DNA of 64,000 nt from positions 340,965 to 404,964 of the forward strand of contig NZ_JAAMPJ010000005.1 in the NCBI RefSeq assembly GCF_011067745.1, given 5' to 3'. Below the pieces are notes generated by a model. It was not told where the DNA came from. It worked only from the letters and a program-made list of their open reading frames with translations, and searched no databases. The first letter of the stretch is position 1. The number at the start of each line of letters is the position of its first letter. The stretch is from Lentzea alba. Lineage in GTDB: Bacteria; Actinomycetota; Actinomycetes; Mycobacteriales; Pseudonocardiaceae. This document shows, piece after piece, positions 17,716 through 26,661 of the stretch. The position numbers and the translations under genes are program-made.

Positions 17716-20683
17716 CGATTGCCTCCCCGGACAGCGTCAGCAGGTCGCGCAGCTGGGCGGTGGACAGCTCGGTGAGCCAGTTCTCGCCGGCGCCCACGAC
17801 CAGCTGGGCCAGCGCGCGCTTTTCTTCGATCATGGCGTCGATGCGTTCTTCGAGGGTGCCGATGCAGACGAACTTGCGCACCTGCACGTTGCGTCGCTGG
17901 CCGATGCGGAAGGCGCGGTCGGTCGCCTGGTCCTCGACCGCGGGGTTCCACCAGCGGTCCAGGTGGATCACGTGGTTGGCGGCGGTCAGGTTAAGGCCGG
18001 TGCCGCCCGCCTTCAACGACAACAGGAAGAGGGAGGGGCCGTTCTTGTCCTGAAAGCGTTCGACCATGCGGTCGCGAGCAGCCTTGTTCGTACCGCCGTG
18101 CAGGAACATCACCTCGGTGTCGAAGCGCGCGGCGAGGTAGGGCACGAGCATGCTGCCGAACTCCGTGAACTGCGTGAAGCACAACGCCTTGTCGCCCTCG
18201 GCGAGCACTTCTTCGAGCACTTCCTCGAGGCGCGCGAGCTTGCCGGAGCGGCCGGCGACCCGGGATCCGTCGCCGAGGAAGTGCGCCGGGTGGTTGCAGA
18301 CCTGCTTGAGCTTGGACATCGTGGCGAGCACCAGACCCTTGCGGCCGATGCCTTCGGACTCCTCGATCTTCTCCAGCATGTCGTTGACGACGGCCTGGTA
18401 GAGCGAGGCCTGCTCGGTGGTGAGGTTGCACAGCTGGCGCATCTCGACCTTGTCCGGCAGGTCGCTGATGATGCGGGGATCGGTCTTCACACGCCGCAGC
18501 ACGAACGGGTTCGTGATCTTCCGCAGGCGGGCGGCGGCGTCCTGATCGTTGTGGCGCTCCACCGGCACGGCGAAGCGGGCGCGGAACGTGTTGATCGTGC
18601 CGAGCACGCCGGGGTTGGCGAAGTCCATGATCGACCACAGCTCGGCCAGGCGGTTCTCGACCGGGGTGCCGGTCAGCGCGACGCGGTGGCGTGCCTTGAG
18701 CTGGCGCACGGCCTGGGACTGACGGGTCGCGCTGTTCTTGATGTTCTGCGCCTCGTCGAGCACGACGCGGTCCCAGGTGAGGTCGCCCAGCGCGTCTGCG
18801 TCGCGGCCGGCCAGCGCGTACGTGGTCAGCACCAGGTCGTGGCTCTCGACGGCCTCGCGCAGCGCGTCGCCGTCCAGGCGATCGGCGCCGTGGTGCACGT
18901 GCACGGACAGCTCCGGGGTGAACCGGGCGGCCTCGCGCTGCCAGTTGCCGACCACCGACATCGGGCAGATCAGCAACGTCGGCGGGCGCTTGCCACCAGA
19001 GCGGTTCAGCGCTTCCAGTGCCAGCAGCTGAACGGTCTTGCCGAGTCCCATGTCGTCGGCCAGGCACGCACCCAGGCCGATCTTGTCGAGGAACGCGAGC
19101 CACGCCAGGCCGCGCTGCTGGTAGGGGCGCAGCCGCGCACCGAAGTTCGCTGGTGGCTCAACGGGTTCGAGCTGCTCGTCGGCCTTGCCGGACAACAGGT
19201 CGCCGAGCCAGCCGTCGGCCTCGACGGAGGTCAGCGGGAGCGGCAGGCTCTCGTCCGCCTCGGTGAATCCACTGTGGAGCATCACTTCGACCGCGGTCAT
19301 CTGGCCGCCACCACGCTTGAGGAACGCGAGGCCCGCGGCGAGACGTTTCTGGTCGACCTGCACCCACTGGCCGCGCACCTTCACCAGCGGCACCTTCGCC
19401 CTGGCCAGCTCGGCCAGCTCGGCATCGGTCAGCGTGTCCTCGCCGAGCGCGAGCTCCCACTTGTAGTCCACAATGGACTTGAGCCCGATCTCGCTCTCCT
19501 TGGCGACGGTTCCGGCCGTGCCACGGCTCTTCGTGGTGAGCTTCAGGCCCAGCCTGGTCGTCTGCTGCCACCACGACGGCAGCAGCACGCCGAATCCCGC
19601 CTGCGCCAGCACGGGCGCCGCGGTCAGGAACCGGTACGCGCCGTCCGCGTCGACCTCCATCTCGGCCGGGTGCGACCCGCGCAACGCCTCGTCGAGGTCG
19701 GGGTGCAGCTTGCTCGCCCGGCCGAGGTCGGCCAGCAGGTGCTCCTGCGGTGCAGGGATCCAGCGCCGCAGCACGCCGTCGTCCGCGAACCACACCTGGT
19801 ACGCGGGCACCAGCACGCTCGGCTCGTCGACGGCCTGCAGCAGGAACTCGATCGCCCACTCGTCGTTGTCGCGCTGCTCGGGCGAGCGCAGCCGGAAGCA
19901 GGTGCGCACCGGGCTCTCGTTGCCCGCGCTGTCCCGCCAGCGGTCGAGTTGTTCGCGCAGCTCGTAGAGCTCCACCGGGTCCGCGTCGAACGCCGGTTCC
20001 CCGGTGAGCGCGGCGAGCCACGCCTCCGCGGTCGTCTCCCGGCCACGCCGTTTCGGCGCGAGTTCCACGCCGTGCAGGCGGTCCCGCACCTGCTCGTCGA
20101 CCGCCGTCGTGAGCGCCGCGCGGACGAGTTCGGCCGGGTCACCGGCGATCTCCTCGCACCGGCAGGCCGGCGGCATCGCGGCCAGCAACGCCGCGAACCG
20201 CGCCGAGTCCGTGCCCGACAGCACCGGCACCCACCGCGCGACGGCCTGGTCCGCCGCGACCGCCGGCAGCACACGTCCGCGGTCGACGAGATCGGCGGCG
20301 AACCCCGCCACGTCGAACACGAACCGCGCGGAGTCGCTCAACCGCACCTCGGCACCCGGCTCCGGCTTGGCCGTCAGACGGATCGTCGGTACTCCCCACT
20401 GCCGCAGCTGCACCTTGCCGCGCTGCGCCCGTCCCGCCGCCAGCGGGTCGCGGACCAGCTCCGGCGACGCCATCGGCCCTGATGAGAACGACGGCAACAG
20501 CAGCGCGCGGGTGATCGTCTTGGGAACGTCCTGCCCGAGCGCGGCGGCCACCGACTCGGCCGTCGCCGCGAAGGGGTGCGGCGCGTCCCGCCTGGCACTC
20601 TCGCTGCGTGTGGGCAGCCCGGAATCCTCGGCCCACAGCGCGAGGACGCCGTCGGTCGTGCACAGGCCATGCAGTACGAGCAC
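17708..20683 (-). CDS. SNF2-family DEAD-like helicase/ATPase with N-terminal SNF2-associated domain
   Basis: A 991-residue SWI2/SNF2 ATPase. Residues about 1-480 carry the bacterial SNF2-associated (DUF3670-like) region. The helicase core follows: Q-like motif RPYQQRGLAWLAFL (about 518), Walker A DDMGLGKT (about 543-550), motif II DEAQ (VVLDEAQNIKN, about 640-645), motif III LTGTPVENRL, and the C-terminal helicase with LSLKAGGTGLNLTAA and the DRAFRIGQ motif. It uses ATP to translocate on duplex DNA and move bound proteins. Start GTG (VLVLHGLCTTDG). It is first in a two-gene operon with the SWIM protein and divergent, 30 bp apart, from the lyase gene. Full length for the family. Confidence 0.94.
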   Translation of the reverse strand: MLVLHGLCTTDGVLALWAEDSGLPTRSESARRDAPHPFAATAESVAAALGQDVPKTITRALLLPSFSSGPMASPELVRDPLAAGRAQRGKVQLRQWGVPTIRLTAKPEPGAEVRLSDSARFVFDVAGFAADLVDRGRVLPAVAADQAVARWVPVLSGTDSARFAALLAAMPPACRCEEIAGDPAELVRAALTTAVDEQVRDRLHGVELAPKRRGRETTAEAWLAALTGEPAFDADPVELYELREQLDRWRDSAGNESPVRTCFRLRSPEQRDNDEWAIEFLLQAVDEPSVLVPAYQVWFADDGVLRRWIPAPQEHLLADLGRASKLHPDLDEALRGSHPAEMEVDADGAYRFLTAAPVLAQAGFGVLLPSWWQQTTRLGLKLTTKSRGTAGTVAKESEIGLKSIVDYKWELALGEDTLTDAELAELARAKVPLVKVRGQWVQVDQKRLAAGLAFLKRGGGQMTAVEVMLHSGFTEADESLPLPLTSVEADGWLGDLLSGKADEQLEPVEPPANFGARLRPYQQRGLAWLAFLDKIGLGACLADDMGLGKTVQLLALEALNRSGGKRPPTLLICPMSVVGNWQREAARFTPELSVHVHHGADRLDGDALREAVESHDLVLTTYALAGRDADALGDLTWDRVVLDEAQNIKNSATRQSQAVRQLKARHRVALTGTPVENRLAELWSIMDFANPGVLGTINTFRARFAVPVERHNDQDAAARLRKITNPFVLRRVKTDPRIISDLPDKVEMRQLCNLTTEQASLYQAVVNDMLEKIEESEGIGRKGLVLATMSKLKQVCNHPAHFLGDGSRVAGRSGKLARLEEVLEEVLAEGDKALCFTQFTEFGSMLVPYLAARFDTEVMFLHGGTNKAARDRMVERFQDKNGPSLFLLSLKAGGTGLNLTAANHVIHLDRWWNPAVEDQATDRAFRIGQRRNVQVRKFVCIGTLEERIDAMIEEKRALAQLVVGAGENWLTELSTAQLRDLLTLSGEAIGE

Positions 20684-20713
20684 CGTTGAACCCTATGTGC
20701 TCACATTGGTGCC

Positions 20714-22180
20714 ATGGTCGAAGACTCCCCTGTCGTGCTGGACGGTCAGTCCCTCGGCGCCGACGACGTGGTGCGCGTGGCGAGATATCACTCCCCGGTC
20801 GCACTGCACGAGGACGGCCTCGCCCGCCTCGATGCGTCGTGGCGCGCGAGCCAGCGCCTTGTGGTCCGACGACAGGTGTACGGCCGCACGACCGGTGTCG
20901 GCGCGAACCGCGACCAGATCGTCAGCACCGAAGGCTGGGCCGAGCACGGCCTGCGTCTGCTGCGCAGCCACGCGGGCGGCCTCGGCGGCATGCTCCCCGA
21001 AGAACAGGTGCGCGCCATGATGGTCGTGCGCCTCAACCAGCTCCTCGCGGGCGGCGCGGGCGTGCGCAGAGCCGTGGCCGACGCCCTGCTCGCCGCCCTG
21101 AACAGCAGCTGCTACCCCGGCGTGCACGAATACGGAGCCATCGGCACGGGTGACCTCACCGCCCTGGCCGAAACCGGCCTGACCCTGCTCGGCGAGCGCT
21201 ACTGGCTCGGCTCCACCCAGACGCCCGACCCGATCGAGCTCGACTCGGGCGACGCGCTGGCGTTGATCAGCAGCAACGCGCTCACCATCGGCATGGCGGG
21301 CCTGGCCTGGCAGGACGCGCACCAACTGCTCAAGGCCACCCACGTGGTCGCCGCGCTGTCGTTCCTCGCCGTCGACGGCGCCGTCGAGGCCTACGACGAA
21401 CGCGTCCACCTCGGCCGCCCCCACCCCGGCCAGGTCGCGGTCGCCGCCGAGATGCGCCGCCTGCTGGCCGAGCCGTCCCAGCCACCGGCCCGCATCCAGG
21501 ACCCGTTCGGCTACCGCTGCTTCCCGCAGATCCACGGCCCGGCCGTGGACGCCGCCACCGACCTCGGCCGCGTCCTCGACGTCGAGTTCAACGCCGCCGC
21601 CGAGAACCCGCTGATCGTCGCCGACCAGTTCGGCCCCGACGACGACGCCGCCTACCACCACGGCGCCTTCCACAGCGCGTACCTCGGCCAGGCCCTGGAC
21701 CGGCTCAGGTTGTCGATGCTGCACACCGGCCACCTCTCGACGGCGCGCCTCGCCACCCTGGTCGAGCCGAACTTCACCGGCCTGCGCCCCTTCCTGGCCG
21801 AGGGCGTGCGCGGCAGTTCGGGCGTGATGATCCTCGAGTACAGCGCCAACTCCGCGCTGGCCGAGGTCCGCACGCTCGCCGAACCCGCGAGCATCGGCAA
21901 CGCCGTGGTGTCACGCGGCCAGGAGGAGAACTCGAGCTTCGCCTTCCAGTCCGCCTCCCAGGCCCTGCGCTCGCTCGGCGCGTTCCGTCTGGTGCTGGCC
22001 TGCGAGGTGGTCGCCGCCGTCCGTGCCCTGCGACTGCGCGGCATCACCCCGGAGACACCGGCGCTGCGAGCCGCCTTCGAAGCCGCCGAGTCGAAGCTGA
22101 ACCCGGACATGTCCGACCGCCAACTCAGCCCGGACGTGGAGGTCGCCTCTGCCCTGCTCGATGACTTCGCTTCCTGCTGA
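20714..22180 (+). CDS. Aromatic amino acid lyase (HAL/PAL) family protein with atypical Gly-Thr-Gly MIO triad
   Basis: A 488-residue member of the histidine/phenylalanine ammonia-lyase family. Conserved marks: YGRTTGVG with the catalytic-type Y56, QDPFGYRCFPQIHG (about 262-275), AAENPL (about 296), and QEENSSFAFQ near 397. Family enzymes build the electrophilic MIO cofactor from an Ala-Ser-Gly loop, usually GSVGASGDL. Here the loop is EYGAIGTGDL, so the triad is G144-T145-G146 (codons GGC ACG GGT). The segment usually reading NGT is SSN. The enzyme may therefore form MIO from Thr, use another mechanism, or be inactive. No histidine-utilisation genes are nearby, so a specialised or biosynthetic role fits better than hutH. 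Confidence 0.85.
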   Translation: MVEDSPVVLDGQSLGADDVVRVARYHSPVALHEDGLARLDASWRASQRLVVRRQVYGRTTGVGANRDQIVSTEGWAEHGLRLLRSHAGGLGGMLPEEQVRAMMVVRLNQLLAGGAGVRRAVADALLAALNSSCYPGVHEYGAIGTGDLTALAETGLTLLGERYWLGSTQTPDPIELDSGDALALISSNALTIGMAGLAWQDAHQLLKATHVVAALSFLAVDGAVEAYDERVHLGRPHPGQVAVAAEMRRLLAEPSQPPARIQDPFGYRCFPQIHGPAVDAATDLGRVLDVEFNAAAENPLIVADQFGPDDDAAYHHGAFHSAYLGQALDRLRLSMLHTGHLSTARLATLVEPNFTGLRPFLAEGVRGSSGVMILEYSANSALAEVRTLAEPASIGNAVVSRGQEENSSFAFQSASQALRSLGAFRLVLACEVVAAVRALRLRGITPETPALRAAFEAAESKLNPDMSDRQLSPDVEVASALLDDFASC

Positions 22181-22264
22181 GGAAATCTCGGCCTTGATCT
22201 CCACCATGCTGGAGCTTTTACGGTGAGACACGACCAAGGTGATCGAGATGGGGATGTGGTCGTG

Positions 22265-23230
22265 ATGAGGGCAGTCCGCGTGCACGAGTTCGGTGGACCC
22301 GAGGTGCTGCGCCCTGACGAGGTGCCCGAGCCGGTGGCCGGTCCGGGACAGGTGGTGGTCGGACTGAACGCCGCCGACGTGATCTTCCTGGACACGCTGC
22401 TGCGCAGCGGCTGGGGCGGCGAGTTCTTCCCGCGGCACCCGCCCTACGTGCCTGGTGAGGGTGGGGCGGGGCACGTGCTGTCCGTCGGCGAGGGCGTGGA
22501 TCCGGCGTGGCTGGGCCGCCACGTCATCGGCCACGGGTCCGGCGCTTACGCGGAACAGGCCGTCTTCTCGGCCGAGGAGATCGTCGAGGTCCCTGACGGC
22601 CTGGATTCGCCTGCGGCGGCCGCCCTGACGCACGACGGCATGACCGCGCTGAACCTCGCCCGTAGAGCCAAGATCGAGAAAGGCGAGTGGGTCCTGGTGG
22701 CCGCGGCCGCGGGCGGCGCGGGCTCGCTGCTGGTGCAACTCGCTCGCGACGCCGGCGCACGCGTCATCGCCGCGGCTCGCGGCGACCGCAAGCTCGCGCT
22801 GGCCCGCGACCTGGGCGCGGAGCTGGCCGTCGACTACTCGCTCGACGGCTGGCAGCACCGGGTTCGCGAAGCGACCGGCGGCAACGGTGTCGACCTGGCC
22901 TTCGACGGCGCGGGCGGAGCGCTCGGCAAGGCCGTGTTCGAGACCGTGGCCAGGGGCGGCCGCTTCCTCACCTACGGCACCTCGGACGGGTTCGCCGACA
23001 TCGATCCGGCAGCGGCGAGCGCCCGGCAGGTGCACGTGGACAACGTGCTGGCCGCCGGACCTCCCGACCCGGCAACCGTGCGAGAACTCCTCAGCGAGGC
23101 CCTCACCCTCACCGCGCAGGGCCGCCTCCGCCCGGTGATCGGCGCGACGTACCAGCTGGCAGAGGCTTCGAAGGCGCACCGGTCGCTCGAAGAACGCACC
23201 ACCCTCGGCAAGTCGCTGCTGCTGATCTAG
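22265..23230 (+). CDS. Medium-chain dehydrogenase/reductase, quinone oxidoreductase-like
   Basis: A 321-residue MDR-family NADP(H) oxidoreductase without the zinc ligands of alcohol dehydrogenases. N-terminus MRAVRVHEFGGPEVL is the quinone reductase/zeta-crystallin start. The Rossmann nucleotide motif is AAAGGAGSLLVQLAR (about 145-160), and TGGNGVDLAFDGAGG follows. Likely role: NADPH-dependent reduction of quinones or enones. ATG 22265 was chosen; an upstream ATG at 22223 would add an unlikely polar tail. It follows the lyase gene by 85 bp on the same strand, so co-transcription is possible but not shown. Confidence 0.88.
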   Translation: MRAVRVHEFGGPEVLRPDEVPEPVAGPGQVVVGLNAADVIFLDTLLRSGWGGEFFPRHPPYVPGEGGAGHVLSVGEGVDPAWLGRHVIGHGSGAYAEQAVFSAEEIVEVPDGLDSPAAAALTHDGMTALNLARRAKIEKGEWVLVAAAAGGAGSLLVQLARDAGARVIAAARGDRKLALARDLGAELAVDYSLDGWQHRVREATGGNGVDLAFDGAGGALGKAVFETVARGGRFLTYGTSDGFADIDPAAASARQVHVDNVLAAGPPDPATVRELLSEALTLTAQGRLRPVIGATYQLAEASKAHRSLEERTTLGKSLLLI

Positions 23231-23245
23231 TTGCGTGTCACGCAA
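23229..23245. repeat. 17-bp inverted repeat at the end of the oxidoreductase gene
   Basis: GTTGCGTGTCACGCAAC is a perfect inverted repeat with 8-bp arms around one base and overlaps the last two bases of the stop codon. It could fold as a 6-bp RNA hairpin or act as a protein site. A stronger terminator follows about 110 bp later. Confidence 0.5.
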
Positions 23246-23352
23246 CGTCGGCGGTGAATTCACGCTCAGCAGGACGCCTCGCGGCAGTCTGACTGCGAAC
23301 CCTCTCGGCAACGCGTGTCGCCGGGCGGGTTCACGGTCGGGCGCGACCGGCC

Positions 23353-23386
23353 GGGTTGCGCCGCCATCCCCGGTGCGGCGCAACCC
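23353..23386. terminator. Bidirectional terminator between convergent oxidoreductase and MoaD-like genes
   Basis: GGGTTGCGCCGC pairs perfectly with GCGGCGCAACCC across a 10-base loop (12-bp stem). It lies 11 bp after the stop of the minus-strand MoaD-like gene and downstream of the plus-strand oxidoreductase. Confidence 0.75.
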
Positions 23387-23396
23387 CGCTCAGCCG

Positions 23397-23681
23397 TCAG
23401 CCGCCTGCCACCGACGGCAGGATCTGGATTTCGGCGCCCGCCGGTAATGGCGTGGCCGGGCCGGAGAGGCGGCGGCACTCCTCGCCGTTGACGTAGAAGT
23501 TCACGTAGCGGCGTAAGTCGGCGCGCTCGTCGCGTAGGCGGCGGTCGAGGCCCGGGTAGGTGTCGGCGAGGACGTCCAGAGCCGCGCCGAGGGTGGCGGG
23601 CTCCGGGACGTCCACGTCCAGGTGGGACGCGCCGTCGGTGGCGGTGCGCAGGACGCCTGGGATCAGGACCGTCACCTTCAC
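23397..23681 (-). CDS. MoaD/ThiS family ubiquitin-like sulfur-carrier protein
   Basis: A 94-residue beta-grasp protein (KVTVLIPGVLRTATDG, LGAALDVLADTYPGLDRRL, RRYVNFYVNGEECRRL) ending PSVAGG. The terminal Gly-Gly is needed for adenylation and thiocarboxylation of MoaD/ThiS proteins. Its GTG overlaps the stop of the upstream propeller gene (GTGA), so the two are co-translated. No MoeB/ThiF activator, MoaE or ThiG is nearby, so it is not the molybdopterin or thiamine gene of an ordinary operon. Modified partner and function are unknown; the coupled propeller protein is the best candidate partner. Confidence 0.9.
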   Translation of the reverse strand: MKVTVLIPGVLRTATDGASHLDVDVPEPATLGAALDVLADTYPGLDRRLRDERADLRRYVNFYVNGEECRRLSGPATPLPAGAEIQILPSVAGG

Positions 23682-24757
23682 GTCGGGATCACCGCGGCCC
23701 GCACCGACATCACGTCCGGCAGGTGAGCGGCCACCTGGTGCCAGGTTTCGCCTTCGTCCGGGCTCGCGTAGACCTCGCCGGAGCGGGAGCCGAAGTAGAC
23801 GCCGGGGACGGGGGCGGTGTCGGTGCACATCGCGTCGCGCATCACGGCTGTCCAGAAGTTGTCGGGCAGACCGGTGCCCAGGGGTTGCCACGACGCGCCC
23901 GCGTCTCGGGAGCGGTAGACGCGGCACTTGCCTTCCGGCGGGAAGCGGCGGCCGTCCGCTTCGATCGGGAAGGTGAAGATGGTGTCCGGGTCGTGGGGAT
24001 GCACGACCATGGCGAAGCCGAAGTCGGTGGGCAGGCCTTCGGCGATCGACTGCCAGGAGTCGCCGCCGTCGTCGCTGCGGTACACGCCGTGGTGGTTCTG
24101 GGCGTAGAAACGAGACGCCTGAGCAGGGTGCTGGGCGACCTTGTGCACGCACTGGCCGAACTCCGGCCACGGGTCGGGGAGGAAGTAGGCCTTGATGCCC
24201 TTGTTGCGGGCTTCCCAGGACTTGCCGCCGTCGGCCGTGCGGTAGACGCCGCCGGTCGACATGGCCACGAGCAGTCGGTCGGGATCTGCCGGGTCCGGCA
24301 CGATCGTGTGGATGGCCTGGCCGCCGAAGCCCGCTTCCCACTCCGGGCGGTGCGGGTGGTTCCAGAGGCCCTCTACGAACTCGAACGAGCGGCCGCCGTC
24401 GGTCGACTTGAACAGCGCGGACGGCTGGGTGCCCGCCCACACGACGCCCGGCTGGGACGCGGGGGCCGGTTGGAGCTGCCACACGCGCTCCAGCGCCGCG
24501 TCTTCCACCGGGAACGTGATCGGGGGCGACGAGGACTCCTCCCACGTGGCCCCGAGGTCGTCCGAGATGGACACGCCCGGACCGAAGTGCGGTGACGCCA
24601 CCCCGGCCAGCAGACGTACGCCCGAGCGGGTGTCGAACGCGACGGCGTACACCTCCTGCATCGCGTGGTGCGGTCCGTCGACCTGCCAGGTGACCCGATC
24701 CTCACTGCGGGCGAGCCACAGCCCCTTGCGCGTACCGATCGCCACAACCACCGTCAT
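23678..24757 (-). CDS. BNR/YVTN-type beta-propeller protein (sortilin/exo-sialidase-like fold)
   Basis: A 359-residue cytosolic propeller with BNR/Asp-box repeats (SISDDLGATWE, KSTDGGRSFE, RTADGGKSWE, RSDDGGDSWQ, RSRDAGASWQ, ASPDEGETWH) about every 50 residues. ATG 24757 was chosen: GGGAGG lies about 10 bases upstream and it gives MTVVVAIGTRKGLWLARS, the usual start. There is no signal peptide, which argues against an extracellular sialidase or photosystem-assembly role. It is coupled by a 4-base overlap to the MoaD-like gene, an arrangement I recall in other actinobacteria. Function unknown. Confidence 0.88.
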   Translation of the reverse strand: MTVVVAIGTRKGLWLARSEDRVTWQVDGPHHAMQEVYAVAFDTRSGVRLLAGVASPHFGPGVSISDDLGATWEESSSPPITFPVEDAALERVWQLQPAPASQPGVVWAGTQPSALFKSTDGGRSFEFVEGLWNHPHRPEWEAGFGGQAIHTIVPDPADPDRLLVAMSTGGVYRTADGGKSWEARNKGIKAYFLPDPWPEFGQCVHKVAQHPAQASRFYAQNHHGVYRSDDGGDSWQSIAEGLPTDFGFAMVVHPHDPDTIFTFPIEADGRRFPPEGKCRVYRSRDAGASWQPLGTGLPDNFWTAVMRDAMCTDTAPVPGVYFGSRSGEVYASPDEGETWHQVAAHLPDVMSVRAAVIPT

Positions 24758-24901
24758 CGCAACGCGACCTCCCAGGAGAAGATGTGATGCAGGGCACGTT
24801 ACGCCGGGGGTCTGACAATTTCTGAGCAAGGGAGAAACCCCACGTAGACCGACAAGTTACTCACTGGTAGCGTCCGAAAGAGGAGACGCAAGGAGGCGCC
24901 A

Positions 24902-26584
24902 GTGCTGCTCGACCCGAACCACTACGACCCCGCCCACCTCGACGACGAGACCCGCCGCCTGCTCAGGGCGACCGTCGACTGGTTCGAGGCTCGCGGCAAG
25001 CGGCAGCTGATCGCGGACGCGCAGGACAAGGTCTGGTACACGGAGTTCCTCGACTTCGTGAAGCAGGAGAAGCTCTTCGCGACCTTCTGCACGCCCGCGA
25101 GTGTCGACGGCACCAAGCGCTGGGACGCCGCCCGCAACGCCGCGTTCAGCGAGGTGCTCGGCTTCTACGGCCTGCAGTACTGGTACGCCTGGCAGGTCAC
25201 GGTGCTCGGCCTCGGCCCGATCTGGATGAGCGACAACGAGGAGGCCAAGCAGAAGGCCGCGGCCCTGCTCGACAGCGGCGCGGTCTTCGCGTTCGGCCTC
25301 TCCGAGAAGGAACACGGCGCGGACGTCTACAGCACCGACATGATCCTTACGAAGACCGAGGACGGCTACCGGGCCAACGGCAGCAAGTACTACATCGGCA
25401 ACGGCAACGTCGCCGGCATGGTCAGCGTGTTCGGCAAGGAGGGAGACGACTACGTCTTCTTCGCCGTCGACAGCCAGCACGAGAACTTCAAGCTGGTCAA
25501 GAACGTCGTCGACAGCCAGATGTTCGTCAGCGAGTTCCGCCTCGAGGACTACCCGCTCACCGAGAAGGACATCCTCCACCGCGGCCCTGACGCCTTCTCC
25601 GCGGCGCTGAACACCGTCAACGTCGGCAAGTTCAACCTCTGCACGGCCAGCATCGGCATCTGCGAGCACTCCTTCTACGAGGCGATCACCCACGCCCACA
25701 ACCGGATCCTCTACGGCAACCCGGTCACCGACTTCCCGCACGTGCGCCAGAACTTCGTCGACGCCTACGCGCGCCTCACCGCGATGAAGCTCTTCGCGGA
25801 CCGCAGTGTCGACTACTTCCGCAGCGCCGACGAGAACGACCGCCGCTACCTCCTCTTCAACCCCATCACCAAGATGAAGGTGACGAGCGAGGGCGAGAAC
25901 GTCATCGACCTGCTCTGGGACGTCATCGCCGCCAAGGGTTTCGAGAAGGACACCTACTTCACCCGCGCCACCGCCGACATCCGCGCGCTGCCCAAGCTCG
26001 AGGGCACCGTGCACGTGAACCTGGCCCTGGTGCTGAAGTTCATGCCGAACTACCTCTTCAACCCCAAGAGCTACGCCGAGGTCCCGAGCGTCCACGAGCC
26101 CAAGGACGACGACTTCTTCTGGCACCAGGGCCCCGCGCGCGGCCTCGGCAAGATCCAGTTCCACGACTGGGAGCCGATCTACGCGGAGCACGCCCACCTG
26201 CCGAACGTGCGGCTGTTCCACGAGCAGGCCAAGGCCATCAAGACCCTGCTCACCACCGCGGCACCCGACGAGCACCAGCAGAAGGACCTCGACTTCCTGC
26301 TGAACCTCGGCCACCTCTTCACCCTCGTCGTCTACGGCCAGCTGGTGCTGGAGCAGGCCAAGATCACCCAGACCGACCAGAACGTCCTCGACCAGATCTT
26401 CGACGTCCTGGTCCGCGACTTCGCCGGCTACGCGACCGCCCTGCACGGCAAGCCCAGCAGCACCGAGGCCCAGCAGCAGTGGGCGCTCGGCCAGATCCGC
26501 AAGCCGCACGTCGACCAGGCCCGTTTCGACGCCGTCTGGCAGCAGGTCGTGGCGCTGTCCGGCCAGTACGAGATGCGCCCCTAG
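24902..26584 (+). CDS. Acyl-CoA dehydrogenase family protein
   Basis: A 560-residue flavoprotein of the acyl-CoA dehydrogenase fold. The FAD/acyl-CoA segment FAFGLSEKEHGADVYST (about 127-143), a GYRANGSKYYIGNGN strand (about 156-170) and the helical C-terminal half agree with the family, but it is longer than the usual ~390 residues and has an extra C-terminal helical region. The GTG start at 24902 has AAGGAGG eight bases upstream. Related long forms act in fatty-acid catabolism; the substrate here is not predictable. A strong hairpin terminator follows at 26603. Confidence 0.88.
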   Translation: MLLDPNHYDPAHLDDETRRLLRATVDWFEARGKRQLIADAQDKVWYTEFLDFVKQEKLFATFCTPASVDGTKRWDAARNAAFSEVLGFYGLQYWYAWQVTVLGLGPIWMSDNEEAKQKAAALLDSGAVFAFGLSEKEHGADVYSTDMILTKTEDGYRANGSKYYIGNGNVAGMVSVFGKEGDDYVFFAVDSQHENFKLVKNVVDSQMFVSEFRLEDYPLTEKDILHRGPDAFSAALNTVNVGKFNLCTASIGICEHSFYEAITHAHNRILYGNPVTDFPHVRQNFVDAYARLTAMKLFADRSVDYFRSADENDRRYLLFNPITKMKVTSEGENVIDLLWDVIAAKGFEKDTYFTRATADIRALPKLEGTVHVNLALVLKFMPNYLFNPKSYAEVPSVHEPKDDDFFWHQGPARGLGKIQFHDWEPIYAEHAHLPNVRLFHEQAKAIKTLLTTAAPDEHQQKDLDFLLNLGHLFTLVVYGQLVLEQAKITQTDQNVLDQIFDVLVRDFAGYATALHGKPSSTEAQQQWALGQIRKPHVDQARFDAVWQQVVALSGQYEMRP

Positions 26585-26602
26585 CAGCACCGAACGCGAC
26601 AC

Positions 26603-26632
26603 AGGGGGCGGAGCCGACAGGTTCCGCCCCCT
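26603..26632 (+). terminator. Rho-independent-like terminator after the acyl-CoA dehydrogenase gene
   Basis: AGGGGGCGGA and TCCGCCCCCT form a perfect 10-bp stem around a 10-base loop, 19 bp after the stop codon. No U-tract follows, as is common in actinomycetes. Confidence 0.8.
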
Positions 26633-26645
26633 TGACGCATCCGTT

Positions 26646-26661
26646 CCACAAACGTTTACAT
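26646..26661. promoter_or_regulatory. LacI-family-type operator upstream of the alpha-galactosidase
   Basis: The minus-strand reading TGTAAACGTTTGTG has the perfect core AAACGTTT (26650-26657) and matches the LacI/CcpA-type half-site pattern TGWAANCGNTNWCA at most positions. It sits about 45 bp before the chosen start of a sugar-hydrolase gene, where a sugar-responsive repressor would act. No LacI regulator is encoded in the window. Confidence 0.45.

Noticed and set aside
17963..20482. 839-codon plus-strand frame opposite the SNF2 gene
   Set aside because: Shadow of a gene with full helicase motifs; composition is typical of an antisense GC-rich frame.
20714..22180. hutH as the name for the lyase gene
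   Set aside because: The MIO triad is not Ala-Ser-Gly, NGT is replaced and no hut genes are nearby.
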